Source: Erigeron canadensis (taxonomy: Eukaryota; Streptophyta; Magnoliopsida; Asterales; Asteraceae). From it: a DNA stretch of 64,000 nt. The stretch spans positions 14,818,001 through 14,882,000 of the forward strand of contig NC_057764.1 in the NCBI RefSeq assembly GCF_010389155.1, written 5' to 3'. Numbering within the stretch: the first letter of the stretch is position 1; every line of letters begins with the position of its first letter. Of this stretch, positions 23,970-35,972 are shown piece by piece. Position numbers and translations under genes: made by a program. The notes below the pieces were generated by a model. The model did no database searches. It worked only from the letters and a program-made list of their open reading frames with translations, and was not told the origin of the DNA.

Positions 23970-26390
23970 CCCTAAGTGATCCTGGATCAGAATAATTATC
24001 ATTATCCATAATCTTGCTCTAGCTCTCATATGAGCTGTGGATCATAACCCAATCTCTTTTCTAGTCTATGCACAATTAAAGGGTGCAAATCTGACTCTGT
24101 AGAGGCATTGGTTATAGAATCAGTCTTAGTTGACTCACTATCCTGAGTAGATTTTCCTTTGCTAAGATTTCTTTTTCTGTATGATTATGAGGTCATTCAC
24201 TACTTTTCTCGAATCTCCCTTTCTATTCTATCAGAATTAGAATCGGAGTTACCTGAATTGGAATCTTCCCATCATCATTGTTATCTGGATCATCAGGATC
24301 TGCATCTGGAGCGGTCATGACAGCTTTGCCTTTATCTTCAGTCCCAGAAGTACTAGCACCAGTTGTACCAGCAATCTCTGACTCTCTTTGTCTTGATGAC
24401 TCCCCTGAATGTCTGCAGTCTCTGTATCCATAGCATCATCAGCAGCAGCATCTTGATCTTGACCTCTATTCTCTGGCTCACCATCTGTTTGTTGTTGATT
24501 TGGATCTTGAGCTCGATCTTGATCATCATGATCATCATCTCTAGTCTTCTTTGCTAGCTCATCATCCTTACAACCATCTTTATCTCCCCATTGAGCCAAG
24601 AATTGGTCAAGTCGAGACCAAGAGAATGAACAAGAGTGTCATCATATCCATCTCTTCCTGATGCTTAGCAGCTTGGAGCTTTAGCTGACTCTCCAAAGCT
24701 GTAACCCCTCTCCAATCTTCTTCTCTAAAATAAACGACTCAGCTGCACTTGAACAGTATAGGTGGACGTGAAGTATAAGCAACATCAGATGTAGAGGCCT
24801 GAGGTGGCATCGTAGCTTCAAACGAAGGCATACGAGCACTGTAGTTCCTATGGGAGGCATCTGTGGTCTTTGCAGAGGAGCCAACAGATGTCCCATGACA
24901 GTAGAAACAAGAACTGTCGCCTGAATAGGAGCAGACAAAGGCCTAGGAGCAACAAGAGTCGGCGCTGGCTCTTGACGAACTGTAGACTCCGAAGCAGCAG
25001 GAATCGTAACAGTTGTAGCCTCAGTGACAACTTGTGCACGAGAACCAATTCCTCGGATAAACTTTGGTCTCGACCTTCTCTCCCCAACAACACCAGCAGC
25101 AGAAGGAGCAGACACAGAAGGAGGAACATCAGAACTGAAGCTCTAAAGCAACAACTAATGGAGTATCACCAACAGTAGGTGCATGAGACCTCTCCATGGC
25201 TTCAGAATAAGCAGCAACTCTCTATCAACTTCAGCTTGAGACCTTACATGTCTTCTTCTTCGCTTCGGCAGTCTTTCTTCCTCTCTTCATCCTCTAAATC
25301 CTCAACAACATTAACCGGAACTTCAGAAGGACCAACATCAACATCAACTGGAGCAGAGGTAGAAGTAGAAACTCTAGTAGATGGTGGTACAAGATTTGTA
25401 GGATCATCAATATCCTCCATGAGAGCATCCATATCAGAATCATGCTCCAAATCACCAGCATACAGAGGAACATCATTAAGTCCCTCAAACTGATCAGCTC
25501 GTTCTTCATGAGGATCATCCTGAGCCTGATCATCACCACCAGCAGCAGCAACGGGTTCTTCATCCTCCCAACCTTGTCTGGGTGCAACATAGTTAGGATT
25601 AAGCAAATGTCCGAACAGAGGTGGATTATCAACATGTATCGGAACATTTCCACCCGATAAGTGCTTCAAACTTTCAGCAAATGCCTTATAAGTAAGACGA
25701 CCTAAATTGAACGTAGGACCGTAAAATGGCAAATCAGTTGCATAGTGACGAATTATGATCATCACAAATCTTGGAACAGAAAGAATTTCTTGTCTGTACC
25801 AAATGACCTCAACTGCTTCTCCAAATTATCAAAAATGTACTGAGAGAAGCTATATGGCTTGTCAGCACCAAGGTAACCATCTGAGAAGCATTCTGAATAT
25901 TCATCTGGTCATAGCCTGTACTCCGATGACTGATGGACCTCAACAAATAGTAAGCAAGAAGCTTCCATTTGCCACGAAGATGATTCCTGAAGTATGGGTG
26001 AGAAATAGCTCCAGTATACCCCATACGACGTAGAGCACAGTCGCAGAATTCCTCAGAAAACTCAGTCGGACCTTGCTCTATCGCGGCATCACCTAAGTGT
26101 AATATTGTCCGTAAGTCTCCAGCAAAAAATGAGAATGAACATCCGCCAACAATAGTGCGAATGTATGTATGAGCACCCATCTGCACTGAACGGGCTGAGT
26201 TCCAAAACTCTCTAATGAGACTTATCACCAACGGAGGGTTCTCTGTTACTGCAAAATGAACACAAGAACGTGCAAGAAATTGTAGGACACCGTGAAACTC
26301 CGAAGTGCACCCCGTCTGTGTAATGCTGAGATCGAGTGCAGCATTGTGCTCCTTGACGAACACACAAACGTTATTACCTTGTGCTGCCAT
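23970..26390 (-). pseudogene. Env-position ORF, copy C (right of gap)
   Basis: ATG at 26388-26390, preceded by a splice acceptor. The first frame runs to about 25900 without a break, then 1-nt indels split the rest. Content follows copy B: globular N-terminal half, acidic segment, Pro/Thr-rich segment, coiled-coil region and acidic tail, cut by the gap at 23970. The last 300 bp before the gap are rich in 1-nt deletions relative to copy B, again as expected near a contig end. Role unknown; its position after pol matches the env-like gene of Sireviruses. Confidence 0.7.
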
Positions 26391-26420
26391 ACCTGCACAA
26401 AAATAGATAAAAAAAAACGA
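26391..26420 (-). promoter_or_regulatory. Candidate 3' splice acceptor before env-position ATG, copy C
   Basis: On the minus strand a run of nine T, then ATCTATTTTTGTGCAG, with the AG at 26393-26394 and the ATG two bases later. It has the polypyrimidine tract and CAG expected of a plant acceptor and is conserved in all three copies. Confidence 0.5.
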
Positions 26421-27113
26421 CAAGAAAAACAAAAGTTAGAATAAACAAAACTAAAAATTAGGGGTTTTGGCTCGTCTGCTTCGTGATGACGTGATGACGT
26501 CATCACGAGGAGGATTTCCTCGTCGTGACGTCAGCACGAGCCAATATGAACCCAGAAACACGAAGATCAAAAACATCTCGATATGATTTTAAAATTGATC
26601 AAAAACATCATCGTGGACTTGTTTATTGTTCGTGTATGCCCAGAAAACAAAATCGAAACGAATTCGATGAACACGAAGTTGGTTCGTGTTCTTCGTGTGA
26701 ATAGTGACCAAAACACAAATCTCATTGATTAATCTTGATTTAATACTTGTTAACCTAAAGTTTTGTTAGATTTAACATGTTTAAGCATCAATTAATATAA
26801 TATTAAGTCCAATTTAAGTCCAAATCATCAAAAATCAAATATCTAATTCGTGGTTCATCCTAGTTACTGTTCACGCGAAGTAAAATCAAAAATCGGGCAT
26901 TATAACGACTTGTAATCGTTAATTTTTATAGTCAAAACATCAATCAATCATCCTAGATTGGAATTATACCAACAAATCCGGATGAATAACACGAAGAAAG
27001 AAGGAATCGATCAAACTAAAGGGCGAATGAATAGTAGCACGAAGGAGACGAAGTTCGTGTGATTTACTTAGGGTTAATTTCGATTAATGGTAATTAATGA
27101 ATAGTAACAACCC

Positions 27114-27200
27114 ATATATATATTCGAATCCACATGGGCCGGGCCGAACACGTAGTTCGTGGGCTTCGTGATGACGTCAGCGCGAGGCATGCTGACGTCA
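27114..27200 (-). promoter_or_regulatory. Candidate internal promoter, copy C
   Basis: TATA-like run (27114-27124) with two TGACGTCA sites 48-76 bp upstream on the minus strand. The spacing and motif pair resemble the LTR promoter (36229-36359). It lies about 725 bp upstream of the env-position ATG. Confidence 0.5.
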
Positions 27201-29244
27201 GTACGAGATGATTTCAAATTTCCAGAATTTAAACCACATAAGCTTCATTCCTTAGCCAAATTTCGCGAATTTTCCAAAAATTTAAACAAGGAAAAATTCC
27301 AGAAATTCCAGAAACATAAACCTGTAGATACTCGTTACTAAAAACCTGTATCTACTCAAATATGCTATCGTAAATCATCCGTACTAACTTGTCATCACAA
27401 TAATGTATCAAATAAATCTTACATTATTATCTTGACATAAAAACGATCATTTCTTCATTGATGTTTAACTCAACAATGCAAATCACTTTTAATGTATAAT
27501 GCATTACAAAATATCATATCAACAACCTATAACATTACATCTTAGGTTGTGATCTTGATAATTAAGGCTATAACCTATCACACTAAGTCTTAGGTTAATT
27601 ACAAGGCAATCCATCCTTGTAACACAGTCTGTAGAAGCAATTTCTGATAGACTTTTATTGTCCGTCGCAAAGCAATCCCAATAAGCAAGCGAAAACAATT
27701 TTGCCTTTAATCACAATCTGAAATGTTTGATGCCAACTACATTTAAAAATGAGTTTATTATCTCTAACCTGCACACTTAACAAACTTCATCAATGCATCA
27801 AAAACAACAATAGAAATATCATAAATATGCAAAACAACCAAAATCTTAACCTAGCAATCATTACAAGATCTAAGGCAAGTCCAATCTTTGTCAAGCATAC
27901 TTATCAACCAAAAACAATTGAAATTTCAAAAATTTACTTGAAACACATTCAAAATATTTGACTTTTCAATTTTAAAAACATTTCATTTTCTAAATTATAC
28001 AACTTATGTATTAATTAAAAATCTATCTTATACCGTAAGCAACAAGACTTATATAATTCACTAAGAATTATAACTTTAATGCTTATTAAATCTCTCATGC
28101 AATAAGAACTAGTTTGACACACAAATGACACTTATTACAAGAATAAAAATAAAATAGAAATAAAAATAAAAATAAACATAAACATAAACTAAGCTACTTT
28201 ATTTATTTACAAGAAATTCTAAGTTTCTGCAGATTAGATCAGATTAGCATTACATAAGTCTGCAAGTGAGAAATAATTCTCTTATTATTAGTTATGAACA
28301 GTGATTCAACCACGATTACCGGTATATTTGTCCTCTTAAACACTCAGTACTTCCAGTTTCCTTTTAGTTATGACACTTTGACATACCCAGCCAAGGACAG
28401 TCACCATGTAACCCGAGTAGCCTAATATGCCATTGAATAGTTTGCGAACTTATGTGACCCACATTCAGATATACTTCCGTGATCGATACAAGCACTAAGA
28501 TAACAAATATTCAATATATATTCAAAAACATCCTTAACAAATCATGAGACACTTTTTAGATAACAGAATTCAATTATTACTTGTGATTTAACGTATTTGC
28601 TTTTGCATTTCATTATTTATAAGGAACCCGTGATTTCTATGAGACCCATGTAGCGAACTTTCTGACAACCTATCCCAAGTTGGAAGCTTTAGGTAGGCTA
28701 GGTATACAAAGACACCCCTAGGACATACTTGTCCGAATCTCAAAGACCACATTAGCCCCTTAATTTTCATTCATTTCATTTGCATAACAATATCACATTT
28801 ACTTTCATGCTCATGATTGGTAGAGGGTTTTGCCTATATATTGAACAAATCTTATAGTAATGCTAGATCTTTCACAAAATTTAAGGACCAGATCAATTCA
28901 TTACTGAAAAGCAAGCATTCTCAGCCCTATATCCGATTTATTTCCCACAAGAACATTGTATAAATTAAGTTCAGATTAAGGAAACCTTGCTACTTTGTGT
29001 CTACCAATATATCCCAAATTGTAATCACTGAACTAAGCAGTTATATTACGATTAAGCAGACTTAAAAGCTAAGTATCCTCACTTCTAATCATCTTACAGC
29101 ATTAACTTAAATCTCTCCCATATTTTTGTCATTTTCTTATTTTTCACATTTTTATGGTTTTTATGACACTAAGAACTCTTTTTGTATTTTTATGACTTTA
29201 GCTATTTACAGACACAAACTTACAAAATTAGTTCTTTGAGAGAT

Positions 29245-32200
29245 TTAATATGAATCAACATCTTCATCCCATTGAGAAGAATTAACTTCTCAAATCGAGT
29301 CTTATCAAATGCTTTGGTATACAGATCAGCTAAATTATCATCGGTTATAACCTTTTCCAATGAATTAACTTCTTTTGGGCACAATCACGCAAGAAATGAT
29401 GCCTAATATCAATATGCTTGGTGACCTTATGCATGACATGGTTATTTGTAATGTTATAGCTGACTTATTGTCTATTCTAATAGGAGTATCAAGAAAATCC
29501 ATACCGTAGTCACGAAGTTGTTGCTGAATCCATAATACCTGGGAACAACAGCTACCAGCAGCCATATACTCTACCTCACATGAAGACTGAGCAACACATG
29601 TCTGCTTCTTGCATTGCCACGATACTAATCTTCCTCCTAACAACTGACAACCTCCAGTCGTAGACTTTCTGTCATTGTTACAACCGCCAAAGTCCGAATC
29701 AGTATATGCAACAAAATCAAACGTTCTCCCATTGGATACCATAGACCAAGCCCTTGTTTTCCTTGAGATAACGTAGAATACGTTTTGCTGCAGTCAAATG
29801 TGACTCTTTCGGACTAGCCTGAAATCTAGCGCAAAGACAAACAGCGAACATGATATCTGGATGCGAAGCAGTCAGATACATCAATGAGCCAATAATAGCA
29901 CGATAACAAGTTGCATCCACAAGTTCATCTTTCGGATGAAGAACTCCTAAACCATGATTTTGCTGAATAGGAGTACCATATGTCTTGGACTCTAACATTT
30001 GAAACCTCTCCAAGATGTCATCGACATACTTAGACTGGTGAATAAAGAATCCATCTTTCCTTTGATCTACTTGTAGTCCGAGGAAAAATTGTAATTCCCC
30101 CATAGTACTCATTTCAAAAACATTTTTCATGCTCATTTCAAACTCTTTGCACATCTTTATATTAGATGAACCAAAAATGATATCATCCACGTAAACTTGT
30201 ACCATTAGATAATCTCGCTTCTTCCACTTGATAAACAATGTGGTGTCTATCAATCCTCTTGTAAATCCATTTGTCAACAAATGTGTCGACAATTTTTCAT
30301 ACCACACTCTGGGTGCTTGATGCAATCCATAAAGAGCCTTATCCAAACGATATGCTCTTCTTGGATAATTCGGATCTTCAAACCCTGGTGGTTGGTAAAC
30401 ATACACTTCTTCTTTGACTTCACCGTACAAGAAGGCACTCTTAACGTCTAACTGATACACCTTTATACCTTTGAAACTTGCAAAAGCTAAAAATAATCTT
30501 ATAGCTTCAATCCTAGCAACTGGTGCAAAAGTTTCGTTATAGTCATATCCTTCTCGTTGTGCAAACCCCTGAACAACCAAACGTGCTTTATTTCTGGTAA
30601 CGATCCCTTTGTCATCTCGTTTGCATTTATATACCCAACGAGTTCCAATCGGTTCTTTACCTCTAGGCACATCTACTAACTCCCAAACTCCAAGTTTTTC
30701 AAATTGAGCTAATTCTTCTTGCTTAGCCTCAACCCAACATGGATCTTGAAGTGCTGCCTTAACATTCTTAGGTTCTACTTGTGAAATGAAACCTGAATAT
30801 AAACACTCAGTTATCAATCCAGTGTCTTTCACTTCACAAAACAAACTAGTCAGATCCTTATTCAACTGATTTCTAGTTCTAACAGGTTCTGTAGCATTTC
30901 CAAGAATATTTTCAACTGGGTGATCCTTATTAATTCAATATTGAGGAACCGAATCAACATTCAAACTTTCTCCTAAATTCGTTCTAATCTGAAATTCAGG
31001 AGAGCTGAAATCATCTTCCGATTCTTCATAAATAGGATCATCATCAGGCAGTGTAACCTTCGATGGAGTAGGTGGTGTAGTGTTTGCGGGTTCAATTATC
31101 TGAATCTAGTGTCTTATCCTTGTCCTTACCACTTTCATCAACATCAATAGTAGACTGAACGTTGGCTGGAGTAGTATCGACATTCCGATTAGACGGAGAT
31201 ATTGGAGTATTATCCATGTGATCTCTTAAAATAATCACATCATCAATTGTCTCAGGATCTGAATAAGAATCAAGACCATGTAGCGAACTAAACACACTAT
31301 CATAATCGAAGTTTTTGCCACTTACAAAATGTATAGCGGGCTTATGACTGACAATCTTGACATTCGTTCCAAAATCAACTTTGCCGGTCTGTTTGTTGTA
31401 AACCCGTCGAATTGATGTTCCCAGTTTATAACCCATGAGAAATCCCTCTTCAACCTTTGAATTAAACTTTGACTGAGGTAGATACTTCAAGAAAGTACAC
31501 GGTACACCAAATGGTTCAACATTCTGTAAATTCGGTTTCTTCTTATGTAGAAGCTCATAACATGTCTTATTATGATGCTTAACTACAGTAACCCTATTTA
31601 AAATATGACAAGCTGTATTCACCGCTTCTGCCCAAAACATAGTAGGAAGACCTGAATCTGCAAGCATAGTTCTAGTTGTCTCGATTAGAGTCCTATTCTT
31701 CCTTTCAGCAACTCCATTCTGTTGTGGTTCATACGGAGATGTTGGATTCCCTTTGACAAACAAAAGACATCCATCACATTATTCTTGAATTCAGTTCCGT
31801 TGTCGCTCCTGATTCTCTTAACACGAACTCCATAAATGTTTTCAGTTTCAACAAAGAAATTTATCAAAATCTGCGGAGTTTCGTCTTTCGATTTAAGAAA
31901 GAATACCCATGAGAATCTCGAGTAATCATCAGTAACCACCAAACAGTAATACATCCCACCAATACTTCTTACATTTACTGGACCAAATAAATCCATGTGA
32001 AGTAACTCGAAAGGATTGGCAATAGAATTTTCTTGTTTTGGTTTATGTGCAGACTTTTGTTGTTTACCTTTCAGACAAGGTACGCATTTGTCTTCCATTC
32101 CAAACCGTTTCATGGGAACGCCGTCAACCAAACCATGTTTGACAATGTCATTCATCGTTCGGAAATTGATATGTCCCATTCTTCTATGCCATAGTAACGA

Positions 32201-32671
32201 TTCAGATTCATTTGCTTTTGATAACAAGCAAACAGACTCCTCTGGATTATCAACACCTAACACAAGGCCATAGATGTCTCTCTTCCTAGGAGCTTTCAGC
32301 AGGATCCAGTCTTCGGGAATAATATATCCTGGTTTCAATATAAGTGCTTCTTTCTCATTAAAATGGACAGTGGTACCCTTGTCACAAATCTGAGAAACAC
32401 TTAATAAATTATGTGATAGCTGTTCCACATAAATGACTTTCTCCAGCGTAATCTTCCCATTGACAACATCACCTTGGCCCGAGATGTTGCCGCCCTTGGG
32501 ACCTGCGAAACTAACATACGACCCGTTAACATCTTCATAATTGGACAAAACGTTCTTGTCCACTGTCATGTGCCGAGAGCATCCACTATCAACATACCAA
32601 AGACTAATAGGCTTCCTTGGTTCACCCTGCACATTAGACGATAAGATGGTTAGTTTCTGAAGGGAACCCAA
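29245..32671 (-). pseudogene. pol: Sirevirus pol, copy C (right of gap), nearly complete
   Basis: Protease WYVDSGCSRHMT (near 32590); integrase HHCC (LWHRRMGH ... CVPCLKG) and catalytic stretch from MDLFGPV to SDNGTEF and AERKNR; RT from WVYKCKRDDKGIV through QLDVKSAFLYG to YVDDIIFGSS (near 30160); RNase H with YTDSDFGGCN and SWQCKKQTCVAQSS; natural stop at 29245. The listed start is a non-ATG codon, because pol lies in the -1 frame relative to gag and overlaps its end. Breaks: a frameshift near 31750, a stop or frameshift between 31092 and 30865, and 1-nt shifts near 29740 and 29360. The RT core is one uninterrupted 382-codon frame. Confidence 0.93.
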
Positions 32672-35553
32672 ACCTTTTGAGGTTTAGGTTTGCCGAATTC
32701 ATCTCTAATGATCAATTCGGTCCAATATCCATCGCTCTGTAATGGAGCCTTGGATGAAGATGGTGTCATAGACTATTTCTTAGGTGAAGTGAAATGAGTC
32801 TTAGGAGATGAATTCCTTGGTGAGTGAGTACCAAATCTAGGTTGGCTCCCTAATCGATCATAGAATTTATACGAACTATTAATTCTAACAGGAGGGGATC
32901 GATTTTGTTGAGTCATCTTCCTAGATGAATTACTCCTTTGAGGTGTACGAGAATGACTCGGACTTACACTACTAGAAGTAGTATTCTGTGAAGGTCCCTG
33001 TCGTTTTGGAGACTTAGATCTATTGACACTAATCCTTTGATCTGTAACAACAGACTCTCCATATGACACATTTCTAAGTAACTTAACATAATTTTGTGCA
33101 TTTTTATTATCAGGATGTCTTTTTGTAAACTCCTCATAATAATCCCTTTTATATGCACTCATAAATTTTGGTGAAGCTACTTCTTCAACTAGTTTACCCT
33201 TCCCTTTAGTATTAGGAATATCACGAACATCCTTTGACTTGACTTGACTGTCATTCTTAGGATCCTTGACCTTCCTATTTGGACATTCAATAGCTATATG
33301 GCCTTTCTCACGACAAGTATAGCACTTCTTTACTTGTTGTTTTCTAGATTGACCATTTTCTATTTCAGAGATTGGTATACCATATTCCTTCATTTCATTT
33401 ATGGTATCAAGCGTCTGTATTGCTTCTTCCATATTTGTTATTGGTTTAAAAGAAGCATAATGTCTATCCTTATATGGAATTTGTTCAGCTAACCATTCTT
33501 CTTTATTTTCCACACACCAAACTTTATCAATTCTTGATTTAGGTTCAATCCTATTTATAAATACTTCTTTATCATAAAAAACTGTATCACAGTCTTTCAA
33601 TGTGTAGTATACTACTTCATCTGGATTAAAATCTAATTCAGTTTGTTGGTGACCTTGTAGAAGTAAATCGGAATATTTAGACACATTACTTTCCTTTTTA
33701 AGTATAACATTTTCAGCAGTTAAACTAGTTGAATTTTCTTTTAGTTTCAATATTTCTTGTTTTAAATCCGACACCATTCTACACACGTCAATTATAGAAG
33801 ATAAAGAACAAGATACCTTCTGATCTGCAGCCTTGCAATCTGCCATGTATGCAACAAAGACTTCAGTTGTCATACCTTCAGGTATCACGAAGTTCTTCAT
33901 CTGCTCTTCAATGCTCTTCATAGAAATGTCATCAACAGGATTTGATGACTCTTCCTTTTCTTCAGATGCTTTTACTGCAGTCATTTGTTCACTCTCAGAT
34001 CTTACTGTCTCAGCAACATTACACATTTTCTTCTGTACTATCTCAGATGCACTTTCTTCACTTGAGTACACAGCATAATCAATTGTTGCAGCTACCTCAT
34101 CATATAATTCTACCATGTAGGCATGATTCGAGGTATCATCGGATTGTGTATCCCATTGATAAGTGCCTTCTGGATTTTGAACAACAACAGCCTTTGACTC
34201 TGAAAATGGGGACGAAACTGGCTGCTGTGGAGTAACAGGATATGTAATCATTGCTTGCATCTTATGATTATTTGGTGTAATACCGCCTTGATTGTAATTT
34301 TGACGACCAGCAATGGTATTATCAATCCACTTAGGTCGTTGACACTCTCTTGCAAAATGACCAAATCCATCGCAATTATAACATTTCACCTTGGATTTGT
34401 CAAAGCCTTTAGTGCCATTACCTATAGGTCTACCAGTTCTCTAAGTGAATCTTCTGACCTTAATAGTAAGCATAGCAAGCTGCCATTGTAGATCCATTTC
34501 TTCTAAATCATCAGGATCTATTTGATTGTAATCCTCATCAATTAATGCAGGTTCAGTAATCTTTCCCCCAATAAATGCTTCATGAGCATTACAAAAGGCT
34601 GAGTAAATACTCATTCTTCCTTCTGCAGAATTCATACTCATTGGCATAGAGTGGAAATATTGTACATTGCTCTTAACATTTGAATTTGTATTGTCATAAG
34701 CAACATATCCGGCAATACCATCAGCATCTACTATTGGTGTAGCTTCTGCACCACTTAGAAATGCATTGTTTCCTGAGCTGGAACTTGCTAAATGAACAGA
34801 CTTAGCATGATATAAGGATGGATCTTGTGTAAAATCCGAGTGAGTGTCTTTAATCCTTCTCTTCATGTCTCTGTTCTTCAGCTTGGAGACTACCTTCTCA
34901 AAATCCCATGTACTGTATTCCTGATCATCTTGAAGTTGATGAACATAATCAGTCCAAGTTTTAGGCAGTGAATCCAGAAACTTATCAACTAACTCAGTTT
35001 GAGGATAAACAACTTCAAAGTATGACAACTCAGTGGTCAAATGACTGAATCGAATAATAATCTCGTCAAGAGATTCCCCTTTCAGTCCATTAAAGGCTTC
35101 ATACTGACGCTTGAGAAGCTTGATACGGCTTTTCTTCAAAGTTACATCGCCCTCACAATATCTTTCGAGAGCATCCCATAAATCCTTTGAAGTAGTGTAC
35201 TTTTTAAATAGATGTACACTATCTTGAGGCAAGGCCATAGTAAGAGTAGACAATGCCTTTCCCTCAACAGCGTATCTTTTACGTTCTTCAATAGGCATAT
35301 CAGCATAAGTATACCTACTGGTCACTCCGTTCTTCTCATATGAAGGCCAATCAAAACCTTGAGTTATTACTAGCCACATTTCCATGTCAGTGAGACAAAT
35401 GTAGTCTTCAAAACGTCTCTTCCACATCCAATAATTTTACATACGGAAAAGCTTTGGAGGTATATTACCCCGACCAACGTCATGATCGTGCATGATCACC
35501 TGGCTGATAAGTAAGGCATTAGGTGAGTTTGCGGCAGCTGGTAAGGTCGTCAT
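32650..35553 (-). pseudogene. gag: Sirevirus gag, copy C
   Basis: The likely true start is the ATG at 35551-35553 (MTTLPAAANS), since the frame from there runs into the conserved KRRFEDYICL segment. It is interrupted by TAA at 35437, TAG at 34441 and TAG at 32773; copy A has glutamine at the last two. Family stop at 32650-32652. The order is a capsid-like N-terminal region with LTMALPQDSVH and TTELSYFEVVYP, first knuckle CYNCDGFGHFAREC (near 34380), an acidic middle, second knuckle CYTCREKGHIAIEC (near 33310), and a basic Ser/Pro-rich end. Only point nonsense changes separate it from a full frame. Confidence 0.93.
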
Positions 35554-35599
35554 TTCGAATCTTTTGAATTCAAATAAAACGAAAAAAAACTACTTAGTG

Positions 35600-35727
35600 T
35601 ATAGCACGAAGGACACGTGGCACGAAGTTCGTATAGCACGAAGGACACGTAGCACGAAGTTCGTATAGCACGAAGGACACGTGGCACGAGGTTCGTATAG
35701 CACGAAGGAAACGTGGCACGAAGTACG
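35600..35727 (-). repeat. 32-bp minisatellite with G-box cores in the Sirevirus leader
   Basis: Four head-to-tail 32-bp units start at 35600, 35632, 35664 and 35696. Units 1 and 3 contain ACACGTGGC (G-box/ABRE type), unit 4 has AACGTGGC and unit 2 ACACGTAGC. Each unit also has two CACGA(A/G)G motifs. The array lies between PBS and gag, and loosely related CACGAAG and TGACGT sequence continues to about 35880. Confidence 0.9.
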
Positions 35728-35958
35728 AAACACAAGTCACGACCTAAGTCACGAAGAGTGGTTCGCGCTGACGTGGGACGAAGTGGACACGAAGTCTGCT
35801 GAGTGACGTAAGCACGAACACGAAGTTCACTTCGTGCTGACGTATGCACGAAGTAACACGAAGAAGAGCACGAACTTGACCAAAACACGAATTTCGAATT
35901 GATTTTGCAATCAATAGCGAATCAAACAATCTTAAACCTTCTGGTAATCAACCTTAGG

Positions 35959-35970
35959 GCTCTGATACCA
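35959..35970 (-). other. Primer binding site (initiator Met-tRNA)
   Basis: TGGTATCAGAGC on the minus strand, two bases after the end of the 5' LTR. It is the standard 12-nt complement of the plant initiator-Met tRNA 3' end. Confidence 0.95.
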
Positions 35971-35972
35971 CT

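Larger units (their letters stand above)
26391..29244 (-). other. Non-coding block between pol and env-position ORF, copy C
   Basis: 2.85 kb without a plausible gene. The env-proximal 800 bp are rich in CACGAAG/CTTCGTG and hold four TGACGTCA sites (26495-26502, 26526-26533, 27172-27179, 27193-27200). The pol-proximal part is AT-rich 3' flank. Confidence 0.8.

Noticed and set aside
23847..24029. 60-residue frame across the gap
   Set aside because: More than half of it is N-derived X.
25179..25660. Plus-strand Ser-rich frames in the env-position region
   Set aside because: They are antisense shadows of the minus-strand ORF with low-complexity codons; the same holds at 16467-16778 and 24870-25178.
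35600..35727. CRISPR-like array of 32-bp repeats
   Set aside because: The units are directly adjacent with no spacers, in a plant retrotransposon leader. It is a minisatellite.
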